40,305 nucleotides of DNA from UBA9554 sp038205135 (GCA_038205135.1 JBBRCF010000015.1:1-40305), one strand, 5' to 3'. Shown: positions 15,804 to 24,615, counted from the stretch's first letter. A program made the numbers and translations. The notes: generated by a model from the letters alone, not told the origin.

Positions 15804-15866
15804 GCCTGAAAAGTTTGAGGAAGCCTGAAAAGTTTGAAGAAGCCTGAAAAGTTTGAAGAAGCCTGA
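15804..15866. repeat. 19-bp tandem repeat array between the two permease genes
   Basis: Three consecutive copies of GCCTGAAAAGTTTGAAGAA occupy 15804-15822 (one substitution, GAGGAA for GAAGAA), 15823-15841 and 15842-15860, with a partial fourth copy GCCTGA at 15861-15866. Two 10-bp copies of TGATGCAGCC precede it, beginning in the DppB-like stop codon. The period is not a multiple of three, and every unit contains TGA. The array fills the gap up to the GGAG ribosome-binding site of the next gene. Confidence 0.9.
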
Positions 15867-15878
15867 CCCGGAGAACCA

Positions 15879-16754
15879 ATGATGGCCGATATCCCAACCC
15901 GTTTGCCGCTGCGTTTTCTGGGCCGCCCCGGTTTCACCCTGCCGCGCCTGCCGTGGTATGTCTGGGCCGCGTTTCTGTGGATATCGCTGGTGCTGATCGT
16001 GGCGATTTTCGCGCCACTGATCGCGCCGCATCCCTACACCGGGATGAAACTGACCAACCGGTTCCTGCCGCCCTTTACAAACTGGACGCATCCCTTGGGT
16101 ACCGACGAACTGGGCCGCGATGTGCTGTCGCGGCTGATCGTGTCGGTGCGCATATCGCTGCTGATCGCGTTCGGTGCCACGGTGATTTCGGCGGTGCTGG
16201 GCACCACGCTGGGGTTTCTGGCGGCGCATTTTCGCGGCTGGGTCGAACAGGTAGTGCTGACGCTGGCGGATTTTCAGGCCGCGATGCCGTTCCTGATTCT
16301 GGCTTTGTCGGTGCTGGCGTTCTTTGGCAATTCGCTGCCGCTGCTGATCGGGTTGATGGGTCTGTATGGCTGGGAACGTTACGCCCGCGTCGCGCGCGGT
16401 CTGGCGATTTCGGCCAATACCCAAGGGTATGCCACCGCCGTCACCCAGTTGGGCGCGGAGCCGCAGCGGATCTACCTGCGCCACATCCTGCCCAACATCG
16501 CGTCAACGCTGATCGTGTCGATGACGCTGGTATTCCCCGAGGTGATCTTGGTTGAATCCGGTCTGTCGTTTCTGGGGCTGGGGGTGCAGCCGCCGATGAC
16601 CAGCCTTGGCAACATGGTGGGATACGGGCGCGACTACATCACGCGTGCACCGTGGATCATGCTGTCGCCGGCCATCGTGATCGTGCTGACCACACTGGCT
16701 GTATCGATGCTGGGCGATTGGCTGCGCGACCGGCTGGACCCGACACTGGGCTAA
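15879..16754 (+). CDS. Peptide-class ABC transporter permease (DppC-like)
   Basis: This 291-residue permease has the DppC hallmarks: a hydrophobic first helix followed by HPLGTDELGRDVLSRLIVSVRISL, an EAA loop (YATAVTQLGAEPQRIYLRHILPNI) and LVESGLSFLGLGVQPPMTSLGNMV near the C terminus. GGAG upstream supports ATG 15879; a second ATG directly follows at 15882. It completes a five-gene importer in the order SBP-D-F-B-C. Unlike the tightly overlapping genes before it, it is separated from the DppB-like gene by 89 bp filled with a tandem repeat. Confidence 0.93.
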   Translation: MMADIPTRLPLRFLGRPGFTLPRLPWYVWAAFLWISLVLIVAIFAPLIAPHPYTGMKLTNRFLPPFTNWTHPLGTDELGRDVLSRLIVSVRISLLIAFGATVISAVLGTTLGFLAAHFRGWVEQVVLTLADFQAAMPFLILALSVLAFFGNSLPLLIGLMGLYGWERYARVARGLAISANTQGYATAVTQLGAEPQRIYLRHILPNIASTLIVSMTLVFPEVILVESGLSFLGLGVQPPMTSLGNMVGYGRDYITRAPWIMLSPAIVIVLTTLAVSMLGDWLRDRLDPTLG

Positions 16755-16772
16755 GCGCCGGGGACACCGGCA

Positions 16773-17816
16773 TCACCCCGCCGGCAACACCCAACCGCCG
16801 CTGAACGCCACCCCCAGGGTTTCGCCCGGAACGGCGCGCTGCGACAGATGAACCAGCACCGGGCGCGCCAGTGCCGGGACCTGCACCCGGGCTTCCCAAT
16901 GATCGCCGCGATAGGTGCAATGCAGAACGCGCCCCGCCACACCAGCCGGGTCCTGCCGCAGGTCACCGGGGCGCAGCAGCACCTGCGCGGGGCCGATGCC
17001 GGGGTCGCTGGCGCGCACATCGATGCAGATATCAGGCGACAGGCGCACCACCGCATGGCCCGGCGCAACCGCCGTCACGGTGCAATCCAGCACCACACCG
17101 CGCCCGATGAACCCCGCGACAAAGGCACTGGCGGGACGGTCGTGCAGATCCTGCGGCGGGGCGATCTGTTCGAACCGGCCGGCGCGCATCACCGCCACCA
17201 GATCCGACAGTGCCATCGCCTCGCGTTGATCATGGGTGATGAACAGCGTGGTGGCCCCGGCACGGGCGTGAAACGCCGCCATTTCATCCTCCATCGCGGC
17301 GCGCAGATGCGGGTCCAGATTGGCCAGCGGTTCATCCATCAGCACGATCCGCGCTCGCGCCGCCAGACAGCGCGCCAGCGCCACCCGTTGCCGTTGTCCG
17401 CCCGACAGATCGGCCGGGCGGCGGTCGGCGAACCCGTCCAGATCGACGCTGGCCAGATGCTGCTTGGCTTCGATCCGGGCCGCGCGACGCGCGATACCGG
17501 TGGCCTCGATCGGAAAGGCGACGTTGCCCGCCACATCCATATGCGGCCACAGCGCGTAGGATTGAAACACCACGCCCACGCCGCGCGCCTCGGGGGCCAG
17601 ATGCAGGCCGGGACCGGAAACGCGGCGCCCCTCCAGCGCGATCGTTCCGGCATCCACCGGTTCCAGCCCGGCGATCATCCGCAACAGGGTGGATTTGCCG
17701 CAGCCCGAAGGGCCCAGCACGGTGAAAAAGCACCCGGTGGGAATGTCCGCCGACAGGTCGTCGACCGCAGGCACGGCACCATAGCGGCGGGTCAATTGAT
17801 GCAGCGTGATCGACAT
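16773..17816 (-). CDS. ABC transporter ATPase, PotA/FbpC/CysA-like
   Basis: This 347-residue ATPase has Walker A GPSGCGKST (about residue 38), Q-loop VVFQSYALWPHM, signature LSGGQRQRVALARCLA, Walker B IVLMDEPLANLD and switch FITHDQREAMALSD. A C-terminal TOBE-like region of about 110 residues follows (IGPAQVLLRPGDLR...VHLSQRAVPGETLGVAF). This is the layout of spermidine/putrescine, ferric-iron and 2-aminoethylphosphonate import ATPases. The ATG at 17816 starts the conserved N terminus; the frame is open further upstream into the permease gene. It is the last gene of the unit. Confidence 0.92.
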   Translation of the reverse strand: MSITLHQLTRRYGAVPAVDDLSADIPTGCFFTVLGPSGCGKSTLLRMIAGLEPVDAGTIALEGRRVSGPGLHLAPEARGVGVVFQSYALWPHMDVAGNVAFPIEATGIARRAARIEAKQHLASVDLDGFADRRPADLSGGQRQRVALARCLAARARIVLMDEPLANLDPHLRAAMEDEMAAFHARAGATTLFITHDQREAMALSDLVAVMRAGRFEQIAPPQDLHDRPASAFVAGFIGRGVVLDCTVTAVAPGHAVVRLSPDICIDVRASDPGIGPAQVLLRPGDLRQDPAGVAGRVLHCTYRGDHWEARVQVPALARPVLVHLSQRAVPGETLGVAFSGGWVLPAG

Positions 17817-17823
17817 CCGGGTC

Positions 17824-19551
17824 CTATCCGCGCCACGGGATGATGCCGGGGGGCAGATTGCGCCCCAGCACATGCAACAACCCCAGCAAAACCAGTGTCG
17901 CCAGCACCGAAATCACCGACATCGCGGCCGCCAGCGTCGAATACCCGCCGTCTTCGTAGTTAAAGATCACCGTGCCCAATGTTTCGGTCCCTCGCGTCCA
18001 CAGGATTGACGACAGCGTCACTTCGTTCCACGCCATCAGCATCACCAGCACCGCCCCCGAGGCCGCCGCCGGCGCGGCCAGCGCCACGTCGATCCGCCAG
18101 AACCGCCGCCAGAACCCCGCGCCCGACACGCGTGCGGCTTCGTGCAACGCGGGGTCCAGCGCGGCAAAGGCCACCCCCACCGGTTTCAGCCCCACCGCCA
18201 GAAACGCCGACAGGTAAGCCCCCAGAATGATCGCATGGGTGCCATACAGCGACAGCCCCAGAACAGGTATCGGTTTCAGGAACGCAATGATGAACCCTAC
18301 CGATATCACCAGCCCCGGCACCGCATAGGCCACTTCGGCCAGCACGGTCACCGCCCGCGCACCGAGTCCAAAGCTGCTGCGCGACAACGCCCCGGTCGCC
18401 AACGCCAGCGCCGCGACCCCGGTCCCGGCCAGCACCGCCAGCCCCGCCGAATTGGCAAAGGCCCGCGCCGTCACGGCCTGCACGAATATCACCTCATGGA
18501 AATGCTGCCATGTCAGGGTCTGCAGGGTCAGGGCCACGCCATAGGTCGGCACCACGGCGGTGGCCAGCATCGCCAGCATCGGCACCACGACCACCAGCGC
18601 CATCACCGCCCAGAGCGTTCCCGCAACCAGCGGCCGTGCCCGCCCCAGATTAAGCCGCAGCGCCTGTTGCGGCGGCCCGATCAGCGCCACCGCCCCGCGC
18701 CGCAGCACCCGGAACTGCGCCCAGACCGCCAGCACGGCCAGCCCGCCGATGATCACCGACAGCACCGCCATGTCGGCCAGCACCGCAGGCCCGCTGGAGG
18801 CCAGCCGTTGCCACATCAGGACCGGCAGCGTGACATAGCGCCCGGGAATGCCCAACAGCGCCGGCACCCCGAAATTGCCCAACGCCGACACGAACGCCAA
18901 CGCGAACCCCGCCAGCAACGCCGGCCCCAGCAGCGGCAGGATCACCCGCAGCAGCAACCGCGCGGGCCCGGCCCCGCTGACCCGCGCCGCTTCTGCCAGA
19001 TCGCGGGGCAGGGCGCGCAGCGCGGCGCGGAGCGTCAGATACACGATCGGCACCTGTTGCAGCGCCAACAGGCCGATGACGCCTTCGCGCGAATACAAAG
19101 GGTGTGTGCTGCCAAGCGCGGGCGCGATCCCCAGTGCCTGCAACAGCACGCTGGACGGCCCCAGCATCTGCATCCAGGCAATCGCGGTGACATGCGGCGG
19201 GATCATCGTCAGCATCAGGATCGCGAAAGACAGCGCCACGCGTCCGCGCAGATCGGTCAGCCCGATCAGCAACCCCAATCCGCCCCCGACCACAACCGCC
19301 AGCGCTGCGGCACAGGCCGAACTGTCCAGACTGTTCCATAATGCGCGCTGCACCTGCGGGCTGCGCAGGGCATCGGCGATGGCATCGCCGCCGCCACCGG
19401 TGCCGAAAAACGCCAGCCGCGCGACAGCCCCCAACGGCAAGACGAACAGCGCCACGCCGGCCAGTCCGATCAGCCCCAGCAGGACGGGGGCGCCGGTCAG
19501 GCGGCGCAGCCCCGACCACGGAGTCGGGACTGCGCGGGTTTCGGTCGGCAT
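17824..19551 (-). CDS. ABC transporter permease with two fused membrane domains (FbpB/ThiP-like)
   Basis: This 575-residue inner-membrane protein has about twelve hydrophobic segments. Two EAA loops are visible, EAARVSGAGPARLLLRVILPLL about residue 185 and EAARVSGAGFWRRFWRIDVAL near residue 475, each ending a half. Such tandem permeases act as one fused heterodimer and occur in ferric iron, thiamine and aminoethylphosphonate importers. It lies between the binding-protein gene (7-bp gap) and the ATPase (7-bp gap), so the three form one operon. Confidence 0.92.
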   Translation of the reverse strand: MPTETRAVPTPWSGLRRLTGAPVLLGLIGLAGVALFVLPLGAVARLAFFGTGGGGDAIADALRSPQVQRALWNSLDSSACAAALAVVVGGGLGLLIGLTDLRGRVALSFAILMLTMIPPHVTAIAWMQMLGPSSVLLQALGIAPALGSTHPLYSREGVIGLLALQQVPIVYLTLRAALRALPRDLAEAARVSGAGPARLLLRVILPLLGPALLAGFALAFVSALGNFGVPALLGIPGRYVTLPVLMWQRLASSGPAVLADMAVLSVIIGGLAVLAVWAQFRVLRRGAVALIGPPQQALRLNLGRARPLVAGTLWAVMALVVVVPMLAMLATAVVPTYGVALTLQTLTWQHFHEVIFVQAVTARAFANSAGLAVLAGTGVAALALATGALSRSSFGLGARAVTVLAEVAYAVPGLVISVGFIIAFLKPIPVLGLSLYGTHAIILGAYLSAFLAVGLKPVGVAFAALDPALHEAARVSGAGFWRRFWRIDVALAAPAAASGAVLVMLMAWNEVTLSSILWTRGTETLGTVIFNYEDGGYSTLAAAMSVISVLATLVLLGLLHVLGRNLPPGIIPWRG

Positions 19552-19558
19552 CGGCAGA

Positions 19559-20533
19559 TCAGCCGCCGAACATCGCGGTGAACCGGGCCTTGTTTGCGGC
19601 TTCGTCTGCCAAGGCCTTGGCCGGGTCGAACGCCAGAACCTTGATGGTGTCGCGCGCCGGGAAACCGGCGGGCGGCGTGATCGCGGGATGCGCAGGCAGA
19701 TAGCCCATGTCAGCCGCCAGCTGCTGTCCCGGTGCCGAGATCAGGAAATCGACGAACGCCTTGGCCGCATCGGGGTTCTGGGTGTTGGCCAGAATCGCGA
19801 CGGGTTCGGACACGGCCGACACGCCTTCGGTCGGGAACACGAACTGGATCGGCGCGCCTTTGGCCGCTTCGCGGATCGCGAGGAAATCGACCAGGAAACC
19901 ATACAGCTTCTGCCCGCCTGCGACGGCCTTCAACACGCCACCGTTGGCGCCATCCGCAATGGCACCCTGCTTTGCCAGCGTTTCGTAGAACCCCCAGCCC
20001 AGATCGGTGCCGGTGACGGCAACCATGTGGATGGTGGCTGCGCCGGACGCCAGCGGCGAAGGCATCATGAACGCGGCGGTCACGTCCGGCGCGGTCAGGT
20101 CAGCGTAGGACGTGGGTTTCACCGGGGCGGCGGTGTTGTAGACGATGCCGGTGGTGATCAGCTTGGTCGCGAACCAGGCTTTGCCCGCATCCATGATGCC
20201 GGGTTCATAGGCCGAAATGTCGGCGTCGGGGTGGGCCATCAGCAGGCCCTCGGTCTTCAGGCCTTCCATCGTGACGCTGTCGGCGATCAGCAGCACATCG
20301 GCCTGCGGCGCGCCCGCAGCCAGTTCGGCGCGGAATTTCGCCATGATCTTGGGCGTGCCATCGCGCACGAATTCCACGGTGACGCCGGGATTGGCGGCCA
20401 TGAAGGCATCAACGGTCTTTTGCGCATCCTCGTTGGGTTGCGAGGTGTACAACACCAGCTTTCCCGCGACGTCAGCATACGCGGCGGTGGACAGGGCAAG
20501 GGCGGCAAGGGTGGACAGGATCAGACGGTGCAT
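19559..20533 (-). CDS. Extracellular solute-binding protein, family 1/6 (iron/aminoethylphosphonate-like)
   Basis: This 324-residue protein has a signal peptide (MHRLILSTLAALALSTAAYA, likely cleavage after residue 20) and the fold start GKLVLYTSQPNEDAQKTVDAFMAANPGVTVEFVRDGTPKIMAKFRAE of FbpA/PhnS/PotD-like binding proteins. ADVLLIADSVTMEGL and GIVYNT are further family segments. The paired Tyr residues that bind Fe3+ in FbpA are not evident, so iron is not assured; aminoethylphosphonate, thiamine or a similar small ligand is equally possible. The ATG at 20533 has AAAGGA upstream. It is the first gene of a three-gene importer; the adjacent catabolic genes may or may not share its substrate. 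Confidence 0.88.
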   Translation of the reverse strand: MHRLILSTLAALALSTAAYADVAGKLVLYTSQPNEDAQKTVDAFMAANPGVTVEFVRDGTPKIMAKFRAELAAGAPQADVLLIADSVTMEGLKTEGLLMAHPDADISAYEPGIMDAGKAWFATKLITTGIVYNTAAPVKPTSYADLTAPDVTAAFMMPSPLASGAATIHMVAVTGTDLGWGFYETLAKQGAIADGANGGVLKAVAGGQKLYGFLVDFLAIREAAKGAPIQFVFPTEGVSAVSEPVAILANTQNPDAAKAFVDFLISAPGQQLAADMGYLPAHPAITPPAGFPARDTIKVLAFDPAKALADEAANKARFTAMFGG

Positions 20534-20659
20534 GAGGAGGGTCCTTTGACATGATCGTGTTGCATCGATGTTCCGGCGGTGCAGCGCAATTTCTGCCCAC
20601 ACGTCATGCGGCCCCGGTGTCGGGGCCCGGGCTGTGGGCAGCATCGTTGATCCGTCCAG

Positions 20660-20695
20660 AGACTGTTGCGCGTTAAGCCCCTGACGCAACAGTCT
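20660..20695. repeat. 11-bp inverted repeat across the flavin monooxygenase stop codon
   Basis: AGACTGTTGCG (20660-20670) and CGCAACAGTCT (20685-20695) form a perfect stem with a 14-nt loop containing the monooxygenase TAA (20673-20675). It lies about 130-160 bp upstream of the next start on the same strand (20533). No T-tract follows, so a Rho-independent terminator is doubtful; an operator for the downstream importer is possible. It shares the CTGTTGCG...CGCAACAG core with 8296-8325. Confidence 0.6.
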
Positions 20696-22325
20696 TGTGA
20701 CACCCGGCCTGATCATGCCCCATATCTGCCGGTCCCATATCTGCCGGTCCCATGTCTACTGGCCCGACGCTGCCGATCGCGCGTAAGAGGATCGCCACAG
20801 CCTCGGCCGCATCGCCGGCCCATGCGACATAGGTGTCAGGCCGCACCAGCACATGGGCCGCGCCATAGGCCGCATCGGCGCCAGGCGGCAGGGCCGCTAC
20901 CGTCAGCGGCACGCCCATGGGCTGCGCGGCGGCGCGGAACGCGGCGGTGGTGCCGCTGCCCGTGTCGCGCGCCAGCAGCGTGAACCCGGACCCCAAAGCG
21001 GTCCAGACCGTCGCCGCGCCCGTCGGTGGCGGCGCCAGATGATGCCCGGCGCGCGCCACATGTTGATGATCGCCGCGCGCAGTGGGGCCATCGCCGGGCC
21101 CGAACAATGGCGAGCCGTCGTAATGCGGTTCGAACGCGTTCACCTCGGCGGCGTCCAGATTGCGGTTGTGCCATGCCGCCTCAAACGCCGCGCGGTCGCG
21201 GTCAGGGTGATGGGTGTTCAGGAAATCGCGGTCATCCCGGATGAACCGTTCGATGAATTCCCGCGCGGTTGAGGCAAACACTGGGCGGCGTTCCGCATCG
21301 TAACTGTCCAACAATCCCGCCCCGCCCCAGCCTTGCAGCGTGGCGGCCAGTTTCCAGCCCAGATTGCGCGCATCTTCCAGCCCGGTGTTGACGCCATAGC
21401 CGCCATAGGGCGGATGGCTGTGCGCCGCATCGCCCGCAATGAACACGCGGCCCGCGCGATAGGTGTCGGCCAGCGAAATCCGCAAATCCCAGAACCCGAT
21501 ATGGTCGAAGTCCAGCGCAAATTCCTGCCCCACCGCACGATGCAGGAACCCCGCGAAATCAAAATTGTCGCGCGTGGTATCCAACGGCACCGGGGCGTGA
21601 AAGAACCAGCTTTTGCCATGGTCCACCCGGCCAAAGAACAGCCAGTAGCCGTCGTAATCCGGATGCAGGACGTTGTAGAACGCCTTGCCGGGATAGCGTT
21701 CCAGCAGGTCGTGCAATGCGGTCGAGCGGAACACCAGAAGCGCCATCAGCCGGTCATGGTCCGACCGGGTTTCCGTGATGCCCGCCGCCTGCCGCAAGAA
21801 CGACCGCGCGCCATCGCAACCGACGGCATAGGTGGCCCGCAAGCTGCGGGTTTCGCCATCCGCGGCTTGCGCCGTCACCGTGACGCCAGTCGAGTCCTGT
21901 GCCAGCGCGGTGCTGGTCCAGCCATACAGCACCGTGATGCCGGGGATCGCCGCAGCCCGCGTGCGCAGCACCCGTTCGGTGGCGTATTGTGGCAGACGGG
22001 CGTTGGCGGTGAAATAGTAATCCCGCACCGACGCCCGGTTCAGCCAGTCATAATGCCAACCGGACAACAGATTGCCATAGCTGGTCAGCCCGCCGATGCC
22101 CGCGCCGGGCGGAATATAATGCGCGGCGCGCAATTCCGCCTCGCAGCCCCAGGCGGCGAAATGTTCCGCGGTGCGCTGCGTCAGGTTCTGGCCCTTGGGG
22201 ATCGGCTGCGGTTCGACGTGCCGCTCGATCACGCAGACCCGGAGGCCGCGCTGCCCGAGGTCGATGGCCAGCCCCATGCCCACCGGCCCGCCGCCGTTGA
22301 TCACGATGTCAAAATTGTCGGTCAT
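20673..22325 (-). CDS. FAD-dependent aromatic-hydroxylase-like monooxygenase (class A flavoprotein)
   Basis: This 550-residue protein has the FAD motifs of group A flavin hydroxylases (phenol, chlorophenol or hydroxyphenylpropionate type). These are the N-terminal GxGxxG-type INGGGPVGMGLAIDL (about residues 9-23) with IERH after strand 2, the second NAD(P)H/FAD motif GCDGARS (169-175) and the third motif GDAAHSHPPYGGYGVNTGLEDARNL (298-322). A thioredoxin-like C-terminal domain follows. Substrate is unknown. The ATG at 22325 with GGGGA upstream is used; an in-frame ATG at 22337 is also possible. The extreme C terminus is unusual: a 15-bp DNA repeat (20719-20763) gives VDMGPADMGPADMG. It follows the aldehyde dehydrogenase gene by 25 bp, and an inverted repeat covers its stop codon. 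Confidence 0.88.
   Translation of the reverse strand: MTDNFDIVINGGGPVGMGLAIDLGQRGLRVCVIERHVEPQPIPKGQNLTQRTAEHFAAWGCEAELRAAHYIPPGAGIGGLTSYGNLLSGWHYDWLNRASVRDYYFTANARLPQYATERVLRTRAAAIPGITVLYGWTSTALAQDSTGVTVTAQAADGETRSLRATYAVGCDGARSFLRQAAGITETRSDHDRLMALLVFRSTALHDLLERYPGKAFYNVLHPDYDGYWLFFGRVDHGKSWFFHAPVPLDTTRDNFDFAGFLHRAVGQEFALDFDHIGFWDLRISLADTYRAGRVFIAGDAAHSHPPYGGYGVNTGLEDARNLGWKLAATLQGWGGAGLLDSYDAERRPVFASTAREFIERFIRDDRDFLNTHHPDRDRAAFEAAWHNRNLDAAEVNAFEPHYDGSPLFGPGDGPTARGDHQHVARAGHHLAPPPTGAATVWTALGSGFTLLARDTGSGTTAAFRAAAQPMGVPLTVAALPPGADAAYGAAHVLVRPDTYVAWAGDAAEAVAILLRAIGSVGPVDMGPADMGPADMGHDQAGCHKTVASGA
20719..20763. repeat. 15-bp in-frame tandem repeat at the 3' end of the monooxygenase gene
   Basis: CCCATATCTGCCGGT is repeated perfectly at 20719-20733 and 20734-20748, followed by a degenerate copy to 20763. 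The period of 15 keeps frame and encodes repeated DMGPA units in the C-terminal tail. Confidence 0.8.
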
Positions 22326-22350
22326 GGCCGTCCCCATTCAGCTCGTCCCA

Positions 22351-23766
22351 TCAGATTGCCCCGGTTTCGAGGTAGATGTGTTTCGTTTCCAGAAAGTCGG
22401 CCAGCTTTTCGACGCCGTACAGCCGCCCCAGCCCTGACCGGCCATAGCCGCCGGTCTCGGCCTCGGCGAAAAGCCGCAGATGCGAATTGATCCACACCGT
22501 GCCGGACCGGATCGCCCGCGCGCCGTTTTCGGAAAACACCGATGCGGCAAGGCCATAATCGGTGGCGTTGGCCTTGGCGACCGCCTCGGCCTCGTCGCCA
22601 AAGGTTTCAACGGATACGATGGGGCCGAACAGTTCCTCCTGCACCAGCGACGACTGTACATTGTCGATACGAAACAGCGTCGGCGTCAGGAACGCGCCAC
22701 GGCTCAGCGCGGTGCCTTTCAACAGCAATTCGCCCTCGTCGCCCGCCTGTTCGATCAGGGCCGCCACCCGGGCCTGCGCGTCCAGATCAATCAGCGCGCC
22801 CATCTGGCTGGCGGGGTCGTTGCCCGGCCCGGTGCGCACGGCGGCAAACGCGGCGACGATGCGGGTTTCAAATTCGCGCGCGATGCTGTCATGCACCAGA
22901 AACCGCGCGGCGGCGACGCAGATCTGCCCGGCCATGTTCAGCGCGCCCTTGGTCAGTTCGCGCACCGCGACGTCCAGATCGGCATCGGCATGGATCACGG
23001 CGGGGGCCTTGCCGCCCAGTTCCAGTCCCACCCGTTTCAGCGTCGGCGCGGCGGCGGCCATGATCGCGGACCCGGTGCTGCTGGACCCGGTAAAGGAAAT
23101 CACGTTGATATCGCGGGATGCGACCAAGGCGCGACCGACCTCGGACCCGTTTTCATTGACCGAATTGACCACGCCGGGCGGCAGGGACGGCGCATCGGCG
23201 ATGGCCTGCATGATCCGGGCATGGGTCAGGGGTGTCTGGTGCGCGGGTTTGATGACGCAGGTGCAGCCCGCCGCCAGCGCCAGCGACCGCATCAACAGCG
23301 TCACCGGCGCATTCCACGGCACGATGATGGCGGCAACGCCCGCTGCCTCGCGGTGAAACAGCGACAAGGCACCGGGGGCGGTTTCCTGCATGTTGCCACG
23401 CATGGTGCGCGCCAGCCCGGCGTAATAGCGGGTTTCCGAAATCGCGCCCATGGTTTCGCCAATGGCCTCGGACCACAGCTTGCCATTTTCGGCAACACAA
23501 AGTGCTGCGATTTCGGCCTTTGCCGCCTCCAGCCGGTCGGCGATTTCATACAACGCCTGCGCGCGTTTGCGCGGTGACGCGGCCCAGTCGGTGCCAAAGA
23601 ACGTCGCACGCGCGACTGAGGCGGCCTGATCGGCCAGCGCGGCGCTGCCGGGGTGAAACTGGCCCACGGCGGTCAGGGTGGCGGGGCCGATGCTATCGGC
23701 CAAGGGGCCGTCCGATAAGATCCAGGTGCCGCCGATGTAATGGCGCGCGGGCGCGTGGTGGGTCAT
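22351..23766 (-). CDS. NAD(P)-dependent aldehyde dehydrogenase
   Basis: This 471-residue member of the ALDH superfamily oxidises an aldehyde to a carboxylate. Catalytic features are the oxyanion Asn in VPWNAP (about 152), the NAD-site FTGSSSTGS (about 225), general-base Glu in LELGGKAP (249) and nucleophile Cys in AGQICVAAARF (283). EELFGPIVSV near the C terminus is also typical. AAAGGA precedes the ATG at 23766. It sits between an IclR regulator and the flavin monooxygenase on the same strand, so a pathway through an aldehyde (possibly aromatic) is plausible; the substrate is not determinable. Its 5' leader contains four units of a 17-bp tandem repeat. Confidence 0.93.
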   Translation of the reverse strand: MTHHAPARHYIGGTWILSDGPLADSIGPATLTAVGQFHPGSAALADQAASVARATFFGTDWAASPRKRAQALYEIADRLEAAKAEIAALCVAENGKLWSEAIGETMGAISETRYYAGLARTMRGNMQETAPGALSLFHREAAGVAAIIVPWNAPVTLLMRSLALAAGCTCVIKPAHQTPLTHARIMQAIADAPSLPPGVVNSVNENGSEVGRALVASRDINVISFTGSSSTGSAIMAAAAPTLKRVGLELGGKAPAVIHADADLDVAVRELTKGALNMAGQICVAAARFLVHDSIAREFETRIVAAFAAVRTGPGNDPASQMGALIDLDAQARVAALIEQAGDEGELLLKGTALSRGAFLTPTLFRIDNVQSSLVQEELFGPIVSVETFGDEAEAVAKANATDYGLAASVFSENGARAIRSGTVWINSHLRLFAEAETGGYGRSGLGRLYGVEKLADFLETKHIYLETGAI

Positions 23767-23781
23767 GGTCGTTCCTTTCGC

Positions 23782-23849
23782 GGGCCAGAACTGGTCAGGG
23801 GCCAGAACAGGTCAGGGGCCAGAACAGGTCAGGGGCCAGATGGGTCGGG
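23782..23849. repeat. 17-bp tandem repeat array upstream of the aldehyde dehydrogenase
   Basis: GGGCCAGAACAGGTCAG occurs at 23799-23815 and 23816-23832, with a one-base variant at 23782-23798 (GAACTGG) and a degenerate unit at 23833-23849. The array fills almost the whole 84-bp gap between the IclR stop and the dehydrogenase start. Each unit contains GGTCAG or a variant, so it could be an operator array, or it may be simple tandem duplication. Confidence 0.88.
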
Positions 23850-23850
23850 T

Positions 23851-24615
23851 TCAGCCGTTCATGGCCTGATCGGCGTTGCCGGCGCGCAGGGTCATGCTGA
23901 TGTCGGCGGCCATCTCCTTGATGGTGTCGCGGATGGCTGCCAGCCGGGCGGGGGCCATGGTGGCGGCGTCGCTGGTCAGGCAAAGGGCGGCGACCGGTGC
24001 GCGGTCGGCGGCCAGCACGGGGGCCGCCACGCCAACAACGCCCGGGGTCACCTCGCCCCAGGCGACGGCCACACCGTCGCGGCGGGTGTCGCGCAGCATG
24101 GCCAGCACGGTCTCGCGCGGAGCGGCAAATTCCGCCTCGTGTTCCGCCACGATCGCTTCCTGATCGCGTTTGGGCAGCCAGGCCAAAATCGCCCGGCTGA
24201 TCGCGCCACGCGCCAACGGCATCGGGCGGCCGCGCGGATAGCTGGACAGCGTCACGGGGCTGCTGTCTTCGGACGCCACGCACAACAGTTTGCGGCCATA
24301 CCAGCGCACCAGCGAGGCGACGCCGGGATGCGCAGCAGTCAGCGCGCGCAGATGCGGACGCCCCGCCTCGATCAGCGGATCGGACCGGCGGCTGAGGAAA
24401 TCCAGTTCCGTGACCCGCGGCCCCAGCATGTAGCCGGAATGCGGCAGCGCCATCAGGAACCCGGCCTCTTTCAGAGTCTTCAGATAGCGATACAGCGTCG
24501 GGCGCGAATACCCCAACGCCACGCGCATTTCCTCGGACGTCCATTCCGGGCTTGCCTCGGTGAACAGATCGAGGATCGCCAGAATGCGCTCGCCGCTGCC
24601 GGATATGCTGCTCAT
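23851..24615 (-). CDS. IclR-family transcriptional regulator
   Basis: This 254-residue protein has an N-terminal winged helix (ILAILDLFTEASPEWTSEEMRVALGYSRPTLYRYLKTLKEAGFL) and a C-terminal IclR effector domain (LRALTAAHPGVASLVRWYGRKLLCVASED..., then GRPMPLARGAISRAILAWLP and GVAVAWGEVTPGVVGVAAPVL). IclR proteins commonly control adjacent aromatic or acid catabolic genes and bind a pathway intermediate. Its start overlaps the TRAP permease stop by four bases (ATGA), so it is encoded within the same unit as the transporter it may regulate. The tandem-repeat array at 23782-23849 lies immediately after it. Confidence 0.92.
   Translation of the reverse strand: MSSISGSGERILAILDLFTEASPEWTSEEMRVALGYSRPTLYRYLKTLKEAGFLMALPHSGYMLGPRVTELDFLSRRSDPLIEAGRPHLRALTAAHPGVASLVRWYGRKLLCVASEDSSPVTLSSYPRGRPMPLARGAISRAILAWLPKRDQEAIVAEHEAEFAAPRETVLAMLRDTRRDGVAVAWGEVTPGVVGVAAPVLAADRAPVAALCLTSDAATMAPARLAAIRDTIKEMAADISMTLRAGNADQAMNG

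Noticed and set aside
18142..19341. 399-codon + strand open frame opposite the fused permease gene
   Set aside because: Gln/Arg/His-rich shadow of a membrane-protein gene; no motif.
19559..20533. Assignment as a ferric-iron binding protein (FbpA)
   Set aside because: The paired Tyr iron ligands are not evident, so only the broader family is called.
23782..23849. CRISPR array
   Set aside because: The 17-bp units are directly contiguous with no spacers and no cas genes; these are simple tandem repeats. The same applies to 15804-15866.
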